Shown here one piece after another: positions 1 to 5,536 of a stretch of 7,959 nucleotides of DNA. Below the pieces are notes generated by a model that did no database searches, was not told where the DNA came from, and saw nothing but the letters and a program-made list of their open reading frames with translations. Position 1 is the stretch's first letter; each line of letters begins with the position of its first letter. The translations under genes were made by a program, and so were the position numbers. The stretch comes from RYN-425 sp035542755 (GTDB lineage Bacteria > Patescibacteriota > Saccharimonadia > Saccharimonadales > UBA10212): the NCBI GenBank assembly GCA_035542755.1, contig DATKKU010000030.1, positions 1-7,959 on the forward strand, in the 5' to 3' direction.

Positions 1-90
1 TGGCGCGGTGGCTGGAGCCTCGGCGGTTTCAACCGCTGCCGGAGCGTCGGTTTCTGGCGTCTTTACTTCTTCTACTACTTTATCTGCCAT
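1..90 (-). CDS. rpsK: Probable 30S ribosomal protein S11, N-terminal 30 codons (partial)
   Basis: The frame starts at ATG 88-90 with AAGAAGG 8 nt upstream and stays open to the window edge. The visible residues begin MADKVVEEVKTPETDAP and continue Ala/Glu/Pro/Thr-rich, with no conserved S11 core yet. The name rests on order: in the alpha operon rpsK follows rpsM. If correct, S11 here carries an acidic, probably disordered N-terminal extension before its rRNA-binding domain. The alternative is another gene inserted after rpsM, or rpsD; the next 100 bases downstream would settle it. Confidence 0.7.
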   Translation of the reverse strand, partial: MADKVVEEVKTPETDAPAAVETAEAPATAP

Positions 91-103
91 AATAATTGCC
101 TTC

Positions 104-490
104 TTAAGTCTTACTTGGTGCCTTCTTAGCTGTTCCGGCAACAGTTACTTTCTTGCCGCGGCGAGTTCGGGCGTTGGTGCGAGTGCGCTGACCACGAACC
201 GGTAGGTTAGCCTTGTGACGGATACCGCGGTAGGCCTTAATGTCCTGCAGGCGCTTGATGTTACCGGTGACTGTACGCTGCAGCTCGCCCTCTATTAGGT
301 AATCGGCATTGATAACATCCTGGATTCTGGAGATTTCGGCATCGGTCAAATTCTTCATCCTGACGGTTGAGTCAATTTTGGCCTTAGCGAGAATATCGCT
401 GCTACTCTTTGGGCCAATGCCCTGAATGTAGGTCAGGCTATAGAGAACCTGCTTGTCATCTGGGATAGTAACGCCGGAAATTCTAGCCAT
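104..490 (-). CDS. rpsM: 30S ribosomal protein S13
   Basis: A 128-residue S13 (E. coli 118). It begins MARISGVTIPDDKQVLYSLTYIQGIG, has the coiled-coil and H2TH region (about 14-80), and the conserved C-terminal tail YRGIRHKANLPVRGQRTRTNARTRRG (88-113) that contacts P-site tRNA and L5. The C-terminal surplus is a short Lys/Ala tail. S13 forms intersubunit bridges in the head. AGAGGA about 9 nt before the ATG is the likely ribosome binding site. The gene ends 13 nt before rpsK and supplies the rpsK AAGAAGG site (99-105), which overlaps its stop. Confidence 0.98.
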   Translation of the reverse strand: MARISGVTIPDDKQVLYSLTYIQGIGPKSSSDILAKAKIDSTVRMKNLTDAEISRIQDVINADYLIEGELQRTVTGNIKRLQDIKAYRGIRHKANLPVRGQRTRTNARTRRGKKVTVAGTAKKAPSKT

Positions 491-509
491 TAGGCAGTCC
501 TCTGGCTTG

Positions 510-590
510 CAAAATTCAAAAACAAAAGTCCAAAATCCAGGTTTGATTTTTGAAGTTTGATTTTTGAAGTTTGGAGTGACGTAGTCATGA
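510..590 (-). repeat. Heptad-repeat inverted element, copy 2 (rpmJ-rpsM gap)
   Basis: The same design as the element before rplF. On the plus strand there are four CAAA-headed words (510-538), then five TTTG-headed heptads (542-576: TTTGATT, TTTGAAG, TTTGATT, TTTGAAG, TTTGGAG) and TGACGTAGTCATGA (577-590), one base from the rpmJ stop. The 49-nt segment 542-590 aligns without gaps to 4609-4657, about 42 of 49 identical by my count. The conserved end box TRACGYAGTCATGA and the identical length argue for one dispersed element, not two unrelated low-complexity tracts. The rpsM Shine-Dalgarno lies beyond it at about 500. Confidence 0.85.
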
Positions 591-591
591 C

Positions 592-708
592 TTATCCTTG
601 CCTCTGCTTGTGCTTGGGCTTCATTTTATTAATAACGTAGACGCGGCCTTTGCGGCGCACAATCTTATCGTCGGGACTAATTTTCTTTACGCTTGCACGT
701 ACTTTCAT
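592..708 (-). CDS. rpmJ: 50S ribosomal protein L36, lacking three of four zinc ligands
   Basis: A 38-residue L36 with the exact family length and ends (MKVRASVKK at the start, PKHKQRQG at the end). The zinc ligands C11, C14, C27 and H33 of the usual form are S11, D14, N27 and H33 here, so the zinc ribbon cannot form. It is the smallest large-subunit protein and binds 23S rRNA near the factor-binding region. The start at 708 has TAAGGAGG 9 nt upstream, the best Shine-Dalgarno in the window. It was found by direct translation. The stop is followed after one base by the second heptad-repeat element. Confidence 0.95.
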   Translation of the reverse strand: MKVRASVKKISPDDKIVRRKGRVYVINKMKPKHKQRQG

Positions 709-752
709 ACGGATCATCCTCCTTAGATGACACTCTGCTCTTATAGGAAAAC

Positions 753-974
753 CTAATTTTCGCGGTAAGTTATCCGACCCTTCGTCAGATCGTAAGGTGT
801 CAATTCTACCTTAACGCGGTCTCCTGGCACGAGACGAATGTAGTGTTTCCGCATCCTGCCGGCGACATGAGCTATGATTTGATGGCCGTTTTCTAGTTCT
901 ACTCTAAACTGGGTTCCGGGCAGCGCTTCTACGACGACCCCGGCCAGTTCTATTACTTCCTTTTCAACTGCCAT
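753..974 (-). CDS. infA: Translation initiation factor IF-1
   Basis: A 73-residue single S1/OB-fold protein, one residue longer than E. coli IF-1. The signature is clear: [58 protein letters not shown]-1 occupies the A site of the 30S subunit during initiation and aids IF-2 and IF-3. The ATG at 974 is the only fitting start, but no Shine-Dalgarno precedes it, and a strong promoter places the probable 5' end about 9 nt upstream. The gene ends in TAG, 44 nt before rpmJ. It heads what looks like a separate unit: infA-rpmJ-rpsM-rpsK. Confidence 0.98.
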   Translation of the reverse strand: MAVEKEVIELAGVVVEALPGTQFRVELENGHQIIAHVAGRMRKHYIRLVPGDRVKVELTPYDLTKGRITYREN

Positions 975-989
975 AAATACAACTAGGTA

Positions 990-1018
990 ATTCTATCAAA
1001 TTCAACAGATGATGTAAA
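990..1018 (-). promoter_or_regulatory. Likely sigma70-type promoter for infA and the alpha-type genes
   Basis: In the gap between secY and infA the minus strand has TTTACA (1013-1018), a 17-nt spacer, and TAGAAT (990-995). Each hexamer matches the consensus at 5 of 6 positions. A TG one base before the -10 makes an extended -10 (TGATAGAAT). Expected initiation is near 983-984, giving a leader of about 9 nt before the infA ATG. No Shine-Dalgarno is seen in that leader, so infA would be translated from a nearly leaderless end of this transcript or by read-through from secY. Confidence 0.65.
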
Positions 1019-1021
1019 GTG

Positions 1022-2572
1022 TTATTTTTGGTTATTTTTGCGTTTTGGCAGCTTTATGCTTGGTCGCGGGATGAATTTTAGGCGGCGAGCGCCCAAAGCG
1101 GCCGTTCCGTCGGGCCCAGGCTCATAGAAGTAATCCGGCTGCTCATACTGGTCGTAAGTTATCATCATGGCCCGAGATTCCACCTGGCGCAGCGTTTCAA
1201 GCGATACGGCTACCAAAATCAAGATGCTGGTGCCGCCAATAGCAATATTTTGGCTCACATAAACCTGGGCCACAATCGGCAAAATGGCTAGAAGCCCCAA
1301 CGCCGTCGCTCCAAACAGCGTCAGACGGTTAACCACTTTGCCTAGATACTTCTCGGTTTGTTTACCGGAGCGGACATCGGCGATAAAGCCGCCCTGCTTC
1401 TGTAAATTTTCGGCGATTTCTTTGCTGTTAAAGGTCACGCTGGTGTAGAAGTAAGTAAACACAAATACCAGCAAGAAGTAGGTTATTGGGTAGACCCAGG
1501 CCTTCCAGCCCTCGGTGGCAAAAGTGGTAGCACTAGGCGTTTGGAAAAGTTGCGATAGAGTTACGCCAATGTGCTCCGAATGGGTAACCGGATTAGTCAA
1601 GCTCACGCCCTGGCCGTGGGTTAAAAGCTGTCCGGCAAAACTCGGCACGCTAAGAAAGGCTACGGCAAAGATAATTGGAATAACGCCAGCGGTGATAAGT
1701 TTAACCGGCAGCACAGTGGTTACTCCACCGTAAGTCCGGTTGCCCTGGACACGTTTAGCATAATTGACCGTCAACCGTCTGGCAGCTTCGTTGAGCTTGA
1801 CCACCGACCAAGTTATAAAGACTATCGCCACCATAACTATGCTGAAAATCATCAAGCCATGTTTACTGTAAGTATGGTGAAAAATTACTACTTTGTCGGA
1901 CGCTGAGTTAGAGGACGTACTAAAGCGTACTCCGGCCCAAAGCCCGGCAAACAGTGCCGGCAGGCGGCCGACGATACCGACAGTAATCAGCAGCGATATA
2001 CCGTTGCCGATAGACCGCTCGGTAATCAGTTCGCCCAGCCACATCAAAATCATTGAACCACCAGTTAGGGCGGCTATCATCAAAACCCACTGCAGTAGTG
2101 ACGTGTTGGCCGTGATGTCGCCGATGCCGCCGATACTTTGAGCTTCCTGGCGGATTAAATAGATGGTGCCAACCGATTGGATAATGGCCAGCGGCAGGGT
2201 AAGCATGCGGGTGTACTGGTTAATCTTCTTGCGCCCGTACTCGCCCTCTTTATTCATGGCCTCCAGTTTTGGAATGGCCTTGGTCAGCAGCTGCATAATG
2301 ATGCTGGCATTGATGTACGGCCCCAGGCCGACAAGCATAATTGAGAAGTTAGCCAGCGCGCCGCCCGATATAACGTTCAAAAAGCCAAATAGGCCATTGG
2401 TATTAGTCTGGGCAAAAAGATTGTCTAAAACCTGCTTAAGAGTGTGTGGGTCTGCCAGTGGCACTGGAATGTGGGCTAAAATGCGAAAAACTAAAAGCAT
2501 GCCCAGCACCGCCAAAATGCGGGTGCGCATCTCTTTGTGACCTAGAGATTTAAGTATTATTCCCCAATTCAT
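1022..2572 (-). CDS. secY: Preprotein translocase subunit SecY
   Basis: A polytopic membrane protein of 516 residues with about ten hydrophobic segments, the channel of the Sec translocon. Recognisable are the N-terminal RILAVLGMLLVFRILAHIPVP, the TM2 region NFSIMLVGLGPYINASIIMQLL, the cytosolic loop AARRLTVNYAKRVQG, the SecA/ribosome-binding loop SKEIAENLQKQGGFIADVRSG and TM10 with GGTSILILVAVSLETLRQVE. It is longer than E. coli SecY (443). The surplus lies in extracytoplasmic loops and in a cytosolic tail of about 43 residues (474-516) that is acidic and aromatic at first (YEQPDYFYEP) and strongly basic at the end. The start at 2572 is the family-consistent one; GAGGG lies about 13 nt upstream, further than usual. 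adk and map, commonly downstream, are absent. Confidence 0.98.
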   Translation of the reverse strand: MNWGIILKSLGHKEMRTRILAVLGMLLVFRILAHIPVPLADPHTLKQVLDNLFAQTNTNGLFGFLNVISGGALANFSIMLVGLGPYINASIIMQLLTKAIPKLEAMNKEGEYGRKKINQYTRMLTLPLAIIQSVGTIYLIRQEAQSIGGIGDITANTSLLQWVLMIAALTGGSMILMWLGELITERSIGNGISLLITVGIVGRLPALFAGLWAGVRFSTSSNSASDKVVIFHHTYSKHGLMIFSIVMVAIVFITWSVVKLNEAARRLTVNYAKRVQGNRTYGGVTTVLPVKLITAGVIPIIFAVAFLSVPSFAGQLLTHGQGVSLTNPVTHSEHIGVTLSQLFQTPSATTFATEGWKAWVYPITYFLLVFVFTYFYTSVTFNSKEIAENLQKQGGFIADVRSGKQTEKYLGKVVNRLTLFGATALGLLAILPIVAQVYVSQNIAIGGTSILILVAVSLETLRQVESRAMMITYDQYEQPDYFYEPGPDGTAALGARRLKFIPRPSIKLPKRKNNQK

Positions 2573-2634
2573 ACCGGACTATTTGCCCTCATTCCTAACC
2601 AGTATACAATAGCTCGCTTTAGCAAGCCGCGTGG

Positions 2635-3099
2635 TTAATCTTGTTTTTTAACTTTTGGCCTTGGCAGCTGCGCGGTAAGCTCTAGTTTGCCACCGGCTTT
2701 TTCTACCGCGGTCACTGCGCTAGCGCTAGCTAGCTGGACTTTAACGGTCTTAGCGGCCTTGAGCTCGCCCTTGGTAATTAACTTTACCCGCACGTAAGGA
2801 TTAGAAATCAGACCAACGTCGGCTAGGACCTGAGTGTCAATGACTGCCTTTTTAACGGTCTCTAGTTGGCCGGTATAAACGGCTTCGGCAGGCGTCTTTT
2901 TGCTCTTAAAACCGCGGAGTTTGGGTATTTGCATAACTAGCGGCGTTTGGCCGCCCGAAAAGCCGTCTTTGGTAGGGCTTTTGCGGGCGCCCTGGCCCTT
3001 GGTACCGCGACCGGCAGTCTTGCCGCCGCCAGCGCTAATGCCGCGGCCAACTCGCTTAGCGGTTTTGGCTGAGGTTACGGTTAGTTCGTTAAATTTCAT
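2635..3099 (-). CDS. rplO: 50S ribosomal protein L15
   Basis: A 154-residue L15, close to usual length (about 145-150). The glycine-rich N-terminal extension is typical: KRVGRGISAGGGKTAGRGTKGQGARKS (15-41), FSGGQTPLVMQIPKLRGF (47-64), and the globular C-terminal domain with AVEKAGGKLEL near the end. L15 is a late-assembly protein of the large subunit. The ATGA overlap with rpsE and the GGAGCC upstream indicate coupling. The absence of an L30 frame between rpsE and rplO is exact, since the two genes overlap. About 60 bp follow before secY. Confidence 0.97.
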   Translation of the reverse strand: MKFNELTVTSAKTAKRVGRGISAGGGKTAGRGTKGQGARKSPTKDGFSGGQTPLVMQIPKLRGFKSKKTPAEAVYTGQLETVKKAVIDTQVLADVGLISNPYVRVKLITKGELKAAKTVKVQLASASAVTAVEKAGGKLELTAQLPRPKVKKQD

Positions 3100-3659
3100 T
3101 TTTTGGCTCCAGCTTTAGCTTTGGCGGGCGTGTTTTTGGTAGTTATCCACTGGCGGGCGTCTTTCATGGTAGACAACGCCTCTACTGCGGCATAGGCCGT
3201 ATTGATGCGGTTGGTAGAACCAAGCGATTTGCTCAGGGCATTCTCAATCCCGGCAACTTCCAAAACAATCCTAACTACCCCTCCGGCAATTAGGCCGGTA
3301 CCGGGGGCAGCCGGCAATATCAAAATCTTAGAGCCGCCAACGCGGGCTTCTACTTCGTGTGTTAGCGTACCTTTATACAAAGGTATGGTAACCAGCTGTT
3401 TTTTGGCTACTTCGGTGGCCTTAGTTACGGCAGCCGACACGTCAGCGCCCTTGCTAACCCCAACGCCCACGCGGCCCTTGTGGTCACCAAGCACGATAAG
3501 CGCCTGGAAGCGAAAACGACGGCCGCCCTTAACCACGCGGGCAACGCGGTTAACGTAAACCACTCTCTCGTCAAACTGCTTTTCTTCAACAACCTGTGGC
3601 CCGCGGTCTCGGCGGCCATCTCTGCGATTGTCTCTGCGATTATTCATAGGTTCTGCCAT
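3096..3659 (-). CDS. rpsE: 30S ribosomal protein S5
   Basis: A 187-residue S5 (E. coli 166) with Arg/Asp-rich N-terminal (RRDNRRDGRRDRG) and Ala/Lys-rich C-terminal tails. The core has the double-stranded RNA-binding-like domain VNRVARVVKGGRRFRFQALI with VLGDHKGRVGVGVSKG, then IPLYKGTLTHEVEARVGGSKILILPAAPGTGLIAGG and LEVAGIENALSKSLGSTN. S5 takes part in decoding accuracy and mRNA entry. The start at 3659 has CTGGAG upstream; M5 is a weaker alternative without its own site. It ends in TGA overlapping the rplO ATG (ATGA). This is direct evidence that UGA is a stop here. The next gene is rplO, with no rpmD between. Confidence 0.97.
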   Translation of the reverse strand: MAEPMNNRRDNRRDGRRDRGPQVVEEKQFDERVVYVNRVARVVKGGRRFRFQALIVLGDHKGRVGVGVSKGADVSAAVTKATEVAKKQLVTIPLYKGTLTHEVEARVGGSKILILPAAPGTGLIAGGVVRIVLEVAGIENALSKSLGSTNRINTAYAAVEALSTMKDARQWITTKNTPAKAKAGAKK

Positions 3660-3660
3660 A

Positions 3661-4014
3661 TTAAAACTCCAGTCCCCCAGCCCGTGCGGCGTCGGCTAGG
3701 GCTTTAATTCGGCCGTGATATTTGCTGCCGCCTCGGTCAAAGACAACCTTTTTGACTTTGGCAGTCTTCGCCTTCTTAGCAATGGCGTCGCCTACCCAAA
3801 CGGCTTTGTCGGTTAGGTTTCCGGCAACTTTTTGGCCGACGGTTGTGGCGTAAGCCAAGGTTTTGCTCTTTTCGTCATCAATTATTTGAGCCGAGATATG
3901 CATATTGCTAACGTGCACCGACAGGCGTGGTCGCTCGGAACTACCGGTGATACTGGCACGAGTTCGGTTGGACCGGCGCTGCTGATTGAGTTCTTTAGAC
4001 TTAAGTCGCTGCAT
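3661..4014 (-). CDS. rplR: 50S ribosomal protein L18
   Basis: A 117-residue protein, the same length as E. coli L18. The arginine-rich N-terminus [23 protein letters not shown] is followed by [11 protein letters not shown], and the C-terminal signature [28 protein letters not shown] is complete. L18 binds 5S rRNA with L5 in the central protuberance. Translation is probably coupled to rplF (AAGGAGTAAATC before the ATG, 3 nt gap). The stop is separated from the rpsE start by one base (TAATATG). Confidence 0.97.
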   Translation of the reverse strand: MQRLKSKELNQQRRSNRTRASITGSSERPRLSVHVSNMHISAQIIDDEKSKTLAYATTVGQKVAGNLTDKAVWVGDAIAKKAKTAKVKKVVFDRGGSKYHGRIKALADAARAGGLEF

Positions 4015-4017
4015 GAT

Positions 4018-4554
4018 TTACTCCTTACCGCTCTTTCCGCTCTTGCGCAAAACACGCTCGTCTGAGTACTTAATGCCTTTGCCCTTATATGGTTCGGGCT
4101 TTTTCAGGGCTCTGATTTCGGCTGCTACTTGTCCGACCTGCTGCTTGCTTATACCGCTGACAGTGATAACATTTTGGTCAACGCTTACCTGAACACCTTC
4201 AGGAACTTTATAAATAACGTCGTGCGAAAAGCCTAGATTGAACTTTAAATCGCTGCCCTGGGCGGCCACGCGGTAGCCAACGCCGTTAATCTCCAGCTTT
4301 TTCTCAAAGCCCTGGCTGACACCGGTCACCATATTATTGACCAGCGAGCGCATCAGCCCGTGGCGGGCGCGGTTGGCGGCCTCGTCGTTTTCACGGGTGA
4401 CTATAACTTGGCTGTCTTCTACCTTAACTTGCACGCCCGGCACGGTAAACTGCTTGAGGCTGCCCTTGCTGCCGTTGACGGTGATAAAATCAGCATCGGC
4501 CGTTACAGTAACGCCGCTTGGCAGGTTGATGGGTTGTTTGCCGACTCTACTCAT
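4018..4554 (-). CDS. rplF: 50S ribosomal protein L6
   Basis: A 178-residue L6 of usual length (about 177). It begins MSRVGKQPINLPSGV, has the two tandem L6 domains (about 1-80 and 85-175), the linker block ANRARHGLMRSLVNNMVTGVSQGF, then KLEINGVGYRVA, and the end signature KKPEPYKGKGIKY. L6 sits near the sarcin-ricin loop and factor-binding site. A longer frame from 4593 is open, but AAAGGAGACATTT directly before 4554 and family alignment fix the start at MSRVGKQP. The upstream gap carries the heptad-repeat element. The stop lies 3 nt before rplR, whose AAGGAG site is inside the end of this gene. Confidence 0.98.
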   Translation of the reverse strand: MSRVGKQPINLPSGVTVTADADFITVNGSKGSLKQFTVPGVQVKVEDSQVIVTRENDEAANRARHGLMRSLVNNMVTGVSQGFEKKLEINGVGYRVAAQGSDLKFNLGFSHDVIYKVPEGVQVSVDQNVITVSGISKQQVGQVAAEIRALKKPEPYKGKGIKYSDERVLRKSGKSGKE

Positions 4555-4574
4555 TAAATGTCTCCTTTTGTAAA

Positions 4575-4657
4575 CAAAAAACTCAAAGACCAAACACCAA
4601 AGACAAAATTTGAAGTTTGAAGTTTGAAGTTTGAAGTTTGAAGTAACGCAGTCATGA
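4575..4657 (-). repeat. Heptad-repeat inverted element, copy 1 (rpsH-rplF gap)
   Basis: On the plus strand, CAAA-headed heptads (4584-4604: CAAAGAC, CAAACAC, CAAAGAC, with a further CAAAAA from 4575) are followed by aaaa and then five perfect TTTGAAG copies (4609-4643) and TAACGCAGTCATGA (4644-4657), which abuts the rpsH stop. The CAAA and TTTG words are complementary in the same 7-nt phase, so the transcript can fold into a long, weak, imperfect stem. A T-rich stretch ends it just before the rplF Shine-Dalgarno. It could be a miniature mobile repeat, an attenuator, or a recombination-prone microsatellite. Its role is unknown. Confidence 0.85.
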
Positions 4658-5068
4658 TTAATACACCTTACAAATTAACTCTCCGCCCAGGCGCTTGGCC
4701 CGCGCCTCTTCTCCGGTCATGATGCCGGCCGAAGTGGAAATAATCACTATACCACGACCTCGTTTAACAAGCGGAATCTCTTTGCTTTTAACGTACCAGC
4801 GGCGGCCGGGTTTGCTCAACCGGGAAATCTCGGTAATCGTAGAATTTGTGCCGGGTAGGTTAATTACGACATCTAGGTTCTTGTGCCCCAGCTCATCCTT
4901 GGACTGCTTAACGTCTTCCAAAAAACCACTGCGCGCTAAAATCTTAGCAACCCGCTCTTTGGTCATAGAATGAGGTAAGCTGGTTTCGTCTTTACCCGCG
5001 GCAATCGCGTTGCGAATGCGGGTAATCATGTCGGCTATGGGGTCTGTGGCTATCACTGCTCTTTTCAT
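4658..5068 (-). CDS. rpsH: 30S ribosomal protein S8
   Basis: A 136-residue S8 of usual length (about 130). It shows DPIADMITRIRNA (9-21), the central GFLEDVK, then RLSKPGRRWYVKSKEIP (83-99) and the conserved C-terminal block STSAGIMTGEEARAKRLGG followed by ELICKVY. S8 binds helix 21 of 16S rRNA in the platform and, in E. coli, represses translation of the spc operon by binding its own mRNA near rplE. The start at 5068 has AGGAAG 5 nt upstream, using the rpsN stop. The last codon is followed directly by the heptad-repeat element and a gap of about 100 bp, unusual for this otherwise tightly packed operon. Confidence 0.98.
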   Translation of the reverse strand: MKRAVIATDPIADMITRIRNAIAAGKDETSLPHSMTKERVAKILARSGFLEDVKQSKDELGHKNLDVVINLPGTNSTITEISRLSKPGRRWYVKSKEIPLVKRGRGIVIISTSAGIMTGEEARAKRLGGELICKVY

Positions 5069-5075
5069 ATGCTTC

Positions 5076-5345
5076 CTACCAACTACTCTTAGTTACACCT
5101 GGTATTTCGCCTTTGACGGCGTGCTCTCGGAAAGACATGCGGGATAGACCGAACTGGCGCATGTAACTTCGGCCACGGCCGGTCTCAGAGCAACGGTTCT
5201 TGCGGCGAGTCGGGCTGGAGTTGCGAGGCAATAAGGCCAAGCCCTCTAAATCGCCGGCGGCCTTAAGCTCGCTGCGCTGCTGCTTGTGTTTTTGATACAA
5301 TTTTTCTCTTTTGACGTCGCGCGCCAAAACTGATTTTTTAGCCAT
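5076..5345 (-). CDS. rpsN: 30S ribosomal protein S14, zinc-independent type
   Basis: An 89-residue S14 beginning [20 protein letters not shown] and ending IPGVTKSSW. The core [41 protein letters not shown] (39-79) is typical. Zinc-binding S14 proteins are about 61 residues with two CxxC pairs; this one has a single cysteine (C52) and belongs to the C-minus class, like the 89-residue paralogue that Bacillus makes under zinc limitation. S14 binds 16S rRNA in the small-subunit head with S3 and S10. The start at 5345 overlaps the stop of the small acidic gene in TAATG, with AGGAGAGG upstream. The stop is TAG, 7 nt before rpsH. Confidence 0.97.
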   Translation of the reverse strand: MAKKSVLARDVKREKLYQKHKQQRSELKAAGDLEGLALLPRNSSPTRRKNRCSETGRGRSYMRQFGLSRMSFREHAVKGEIPGVTKSSW

Positions 5346-5536
5346 TATTCGTCCTCTCCTATAGCTCCGGCCAACATCTCCGCTCTATCTATTAGCTCGT
5401 CTGCTGTTAAAGTTTTCGCCCAGTTTCCAACGGCTACTACCGCCAAGCCGTAAGTAATAGAGTCGGGATTTTGCAGCCCTTCTCCTAAAACTGCTCCGAT
5501 TGATGGGAGGCTGTCGCCAATTTCAAGTACACTCAT
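5345..5536 (-). CDS. Small acidic protein of unknown function inserted between L5 and S14
   Basis: A 63-residue protein in a position where bacteria normally have rplE directly followed by rpsN. It shares a TAATG junction with both neighbours. AAGGAGAT upstream and AGGAGAGG near its own end give good Shine-Dalgarno sites for itself and for rpsN, so I regard it as a real translated gene. It has 11 Asp/Glu against 2 Lys/Arg (K41, R51), net about -9, in sharp contrast to the basic ribosomal proteins around it. The region from about 25 to 60 ([17 protein letters not shown], then [16 protein letters not shown]) looks helical and moderately hydrophobic; I see no signal peptide, convincing membrane segment, cysteine or known motif. 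I do not recognise the family. Co-expression suggests a ribosome-related role, such as binding a basic ribosomal protein, but that is inference. Confidence 0.8.
   Translation of the reverse strand: MSVLEIGDSLPSIGAVLGEGLQNPDSITYGLAVVAVGNWAKTLTADELIDRAEMLAGAIGEDE

Noticed and set aside
510..590. Repeat tracts as a CRISPR array
   Set aside because: The 7-nt units are contiguous with no unique spacers, and no cas genes are in the window.
739..762. TAGG-TTTT-CCTA mini-palindrome after infA as a terminator
   Set aside because: The stem is four base pairs and the rpmJ Shine-Dalgarno follows closely; too weak to call.
1893..2141. Open frames on the plus strand inside secY and most other genes
   Set aside because: All lie opposite well-identified ribosomal, infA or secY genes, resemble no family, and are antisense shadows.
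2602..2607. TATACT before secY as a -10 promoter element
   Set aside because: No acceptable -35 hexamer lies 16-18 nt upstream; the nearest TTGCTA is only 13 nt away.
2612..2627. Hairpin GCTTGC-TAAA-GCGAGC between rplO and secY as a terminator
   Set aside because: The stem is only 6 bp with one G-U pair and no T-run follows, so termination is not supported.
3096..3098. Possible UGA recoding as glycine, as in Gracilibacteria/Absconditabacteria
   Set aside because: UGA ends rpsE at the expected place overlapping rplO, and no other gene contains in-frame UGA.
3425..3619. 64-codon minus-strand frame inside rpsE
   Set aside because: It is an out-of-frame overlap with a complete, conserved S5 gene and has no family resemblance.
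5430..5451. Inverted repeat ACGGCT/AGCCGT inside the small acidic gene
   Set aside because: Six-base arms with a 10-nt loop inside coding sequence are expected by chance, and no second stem is nearby.
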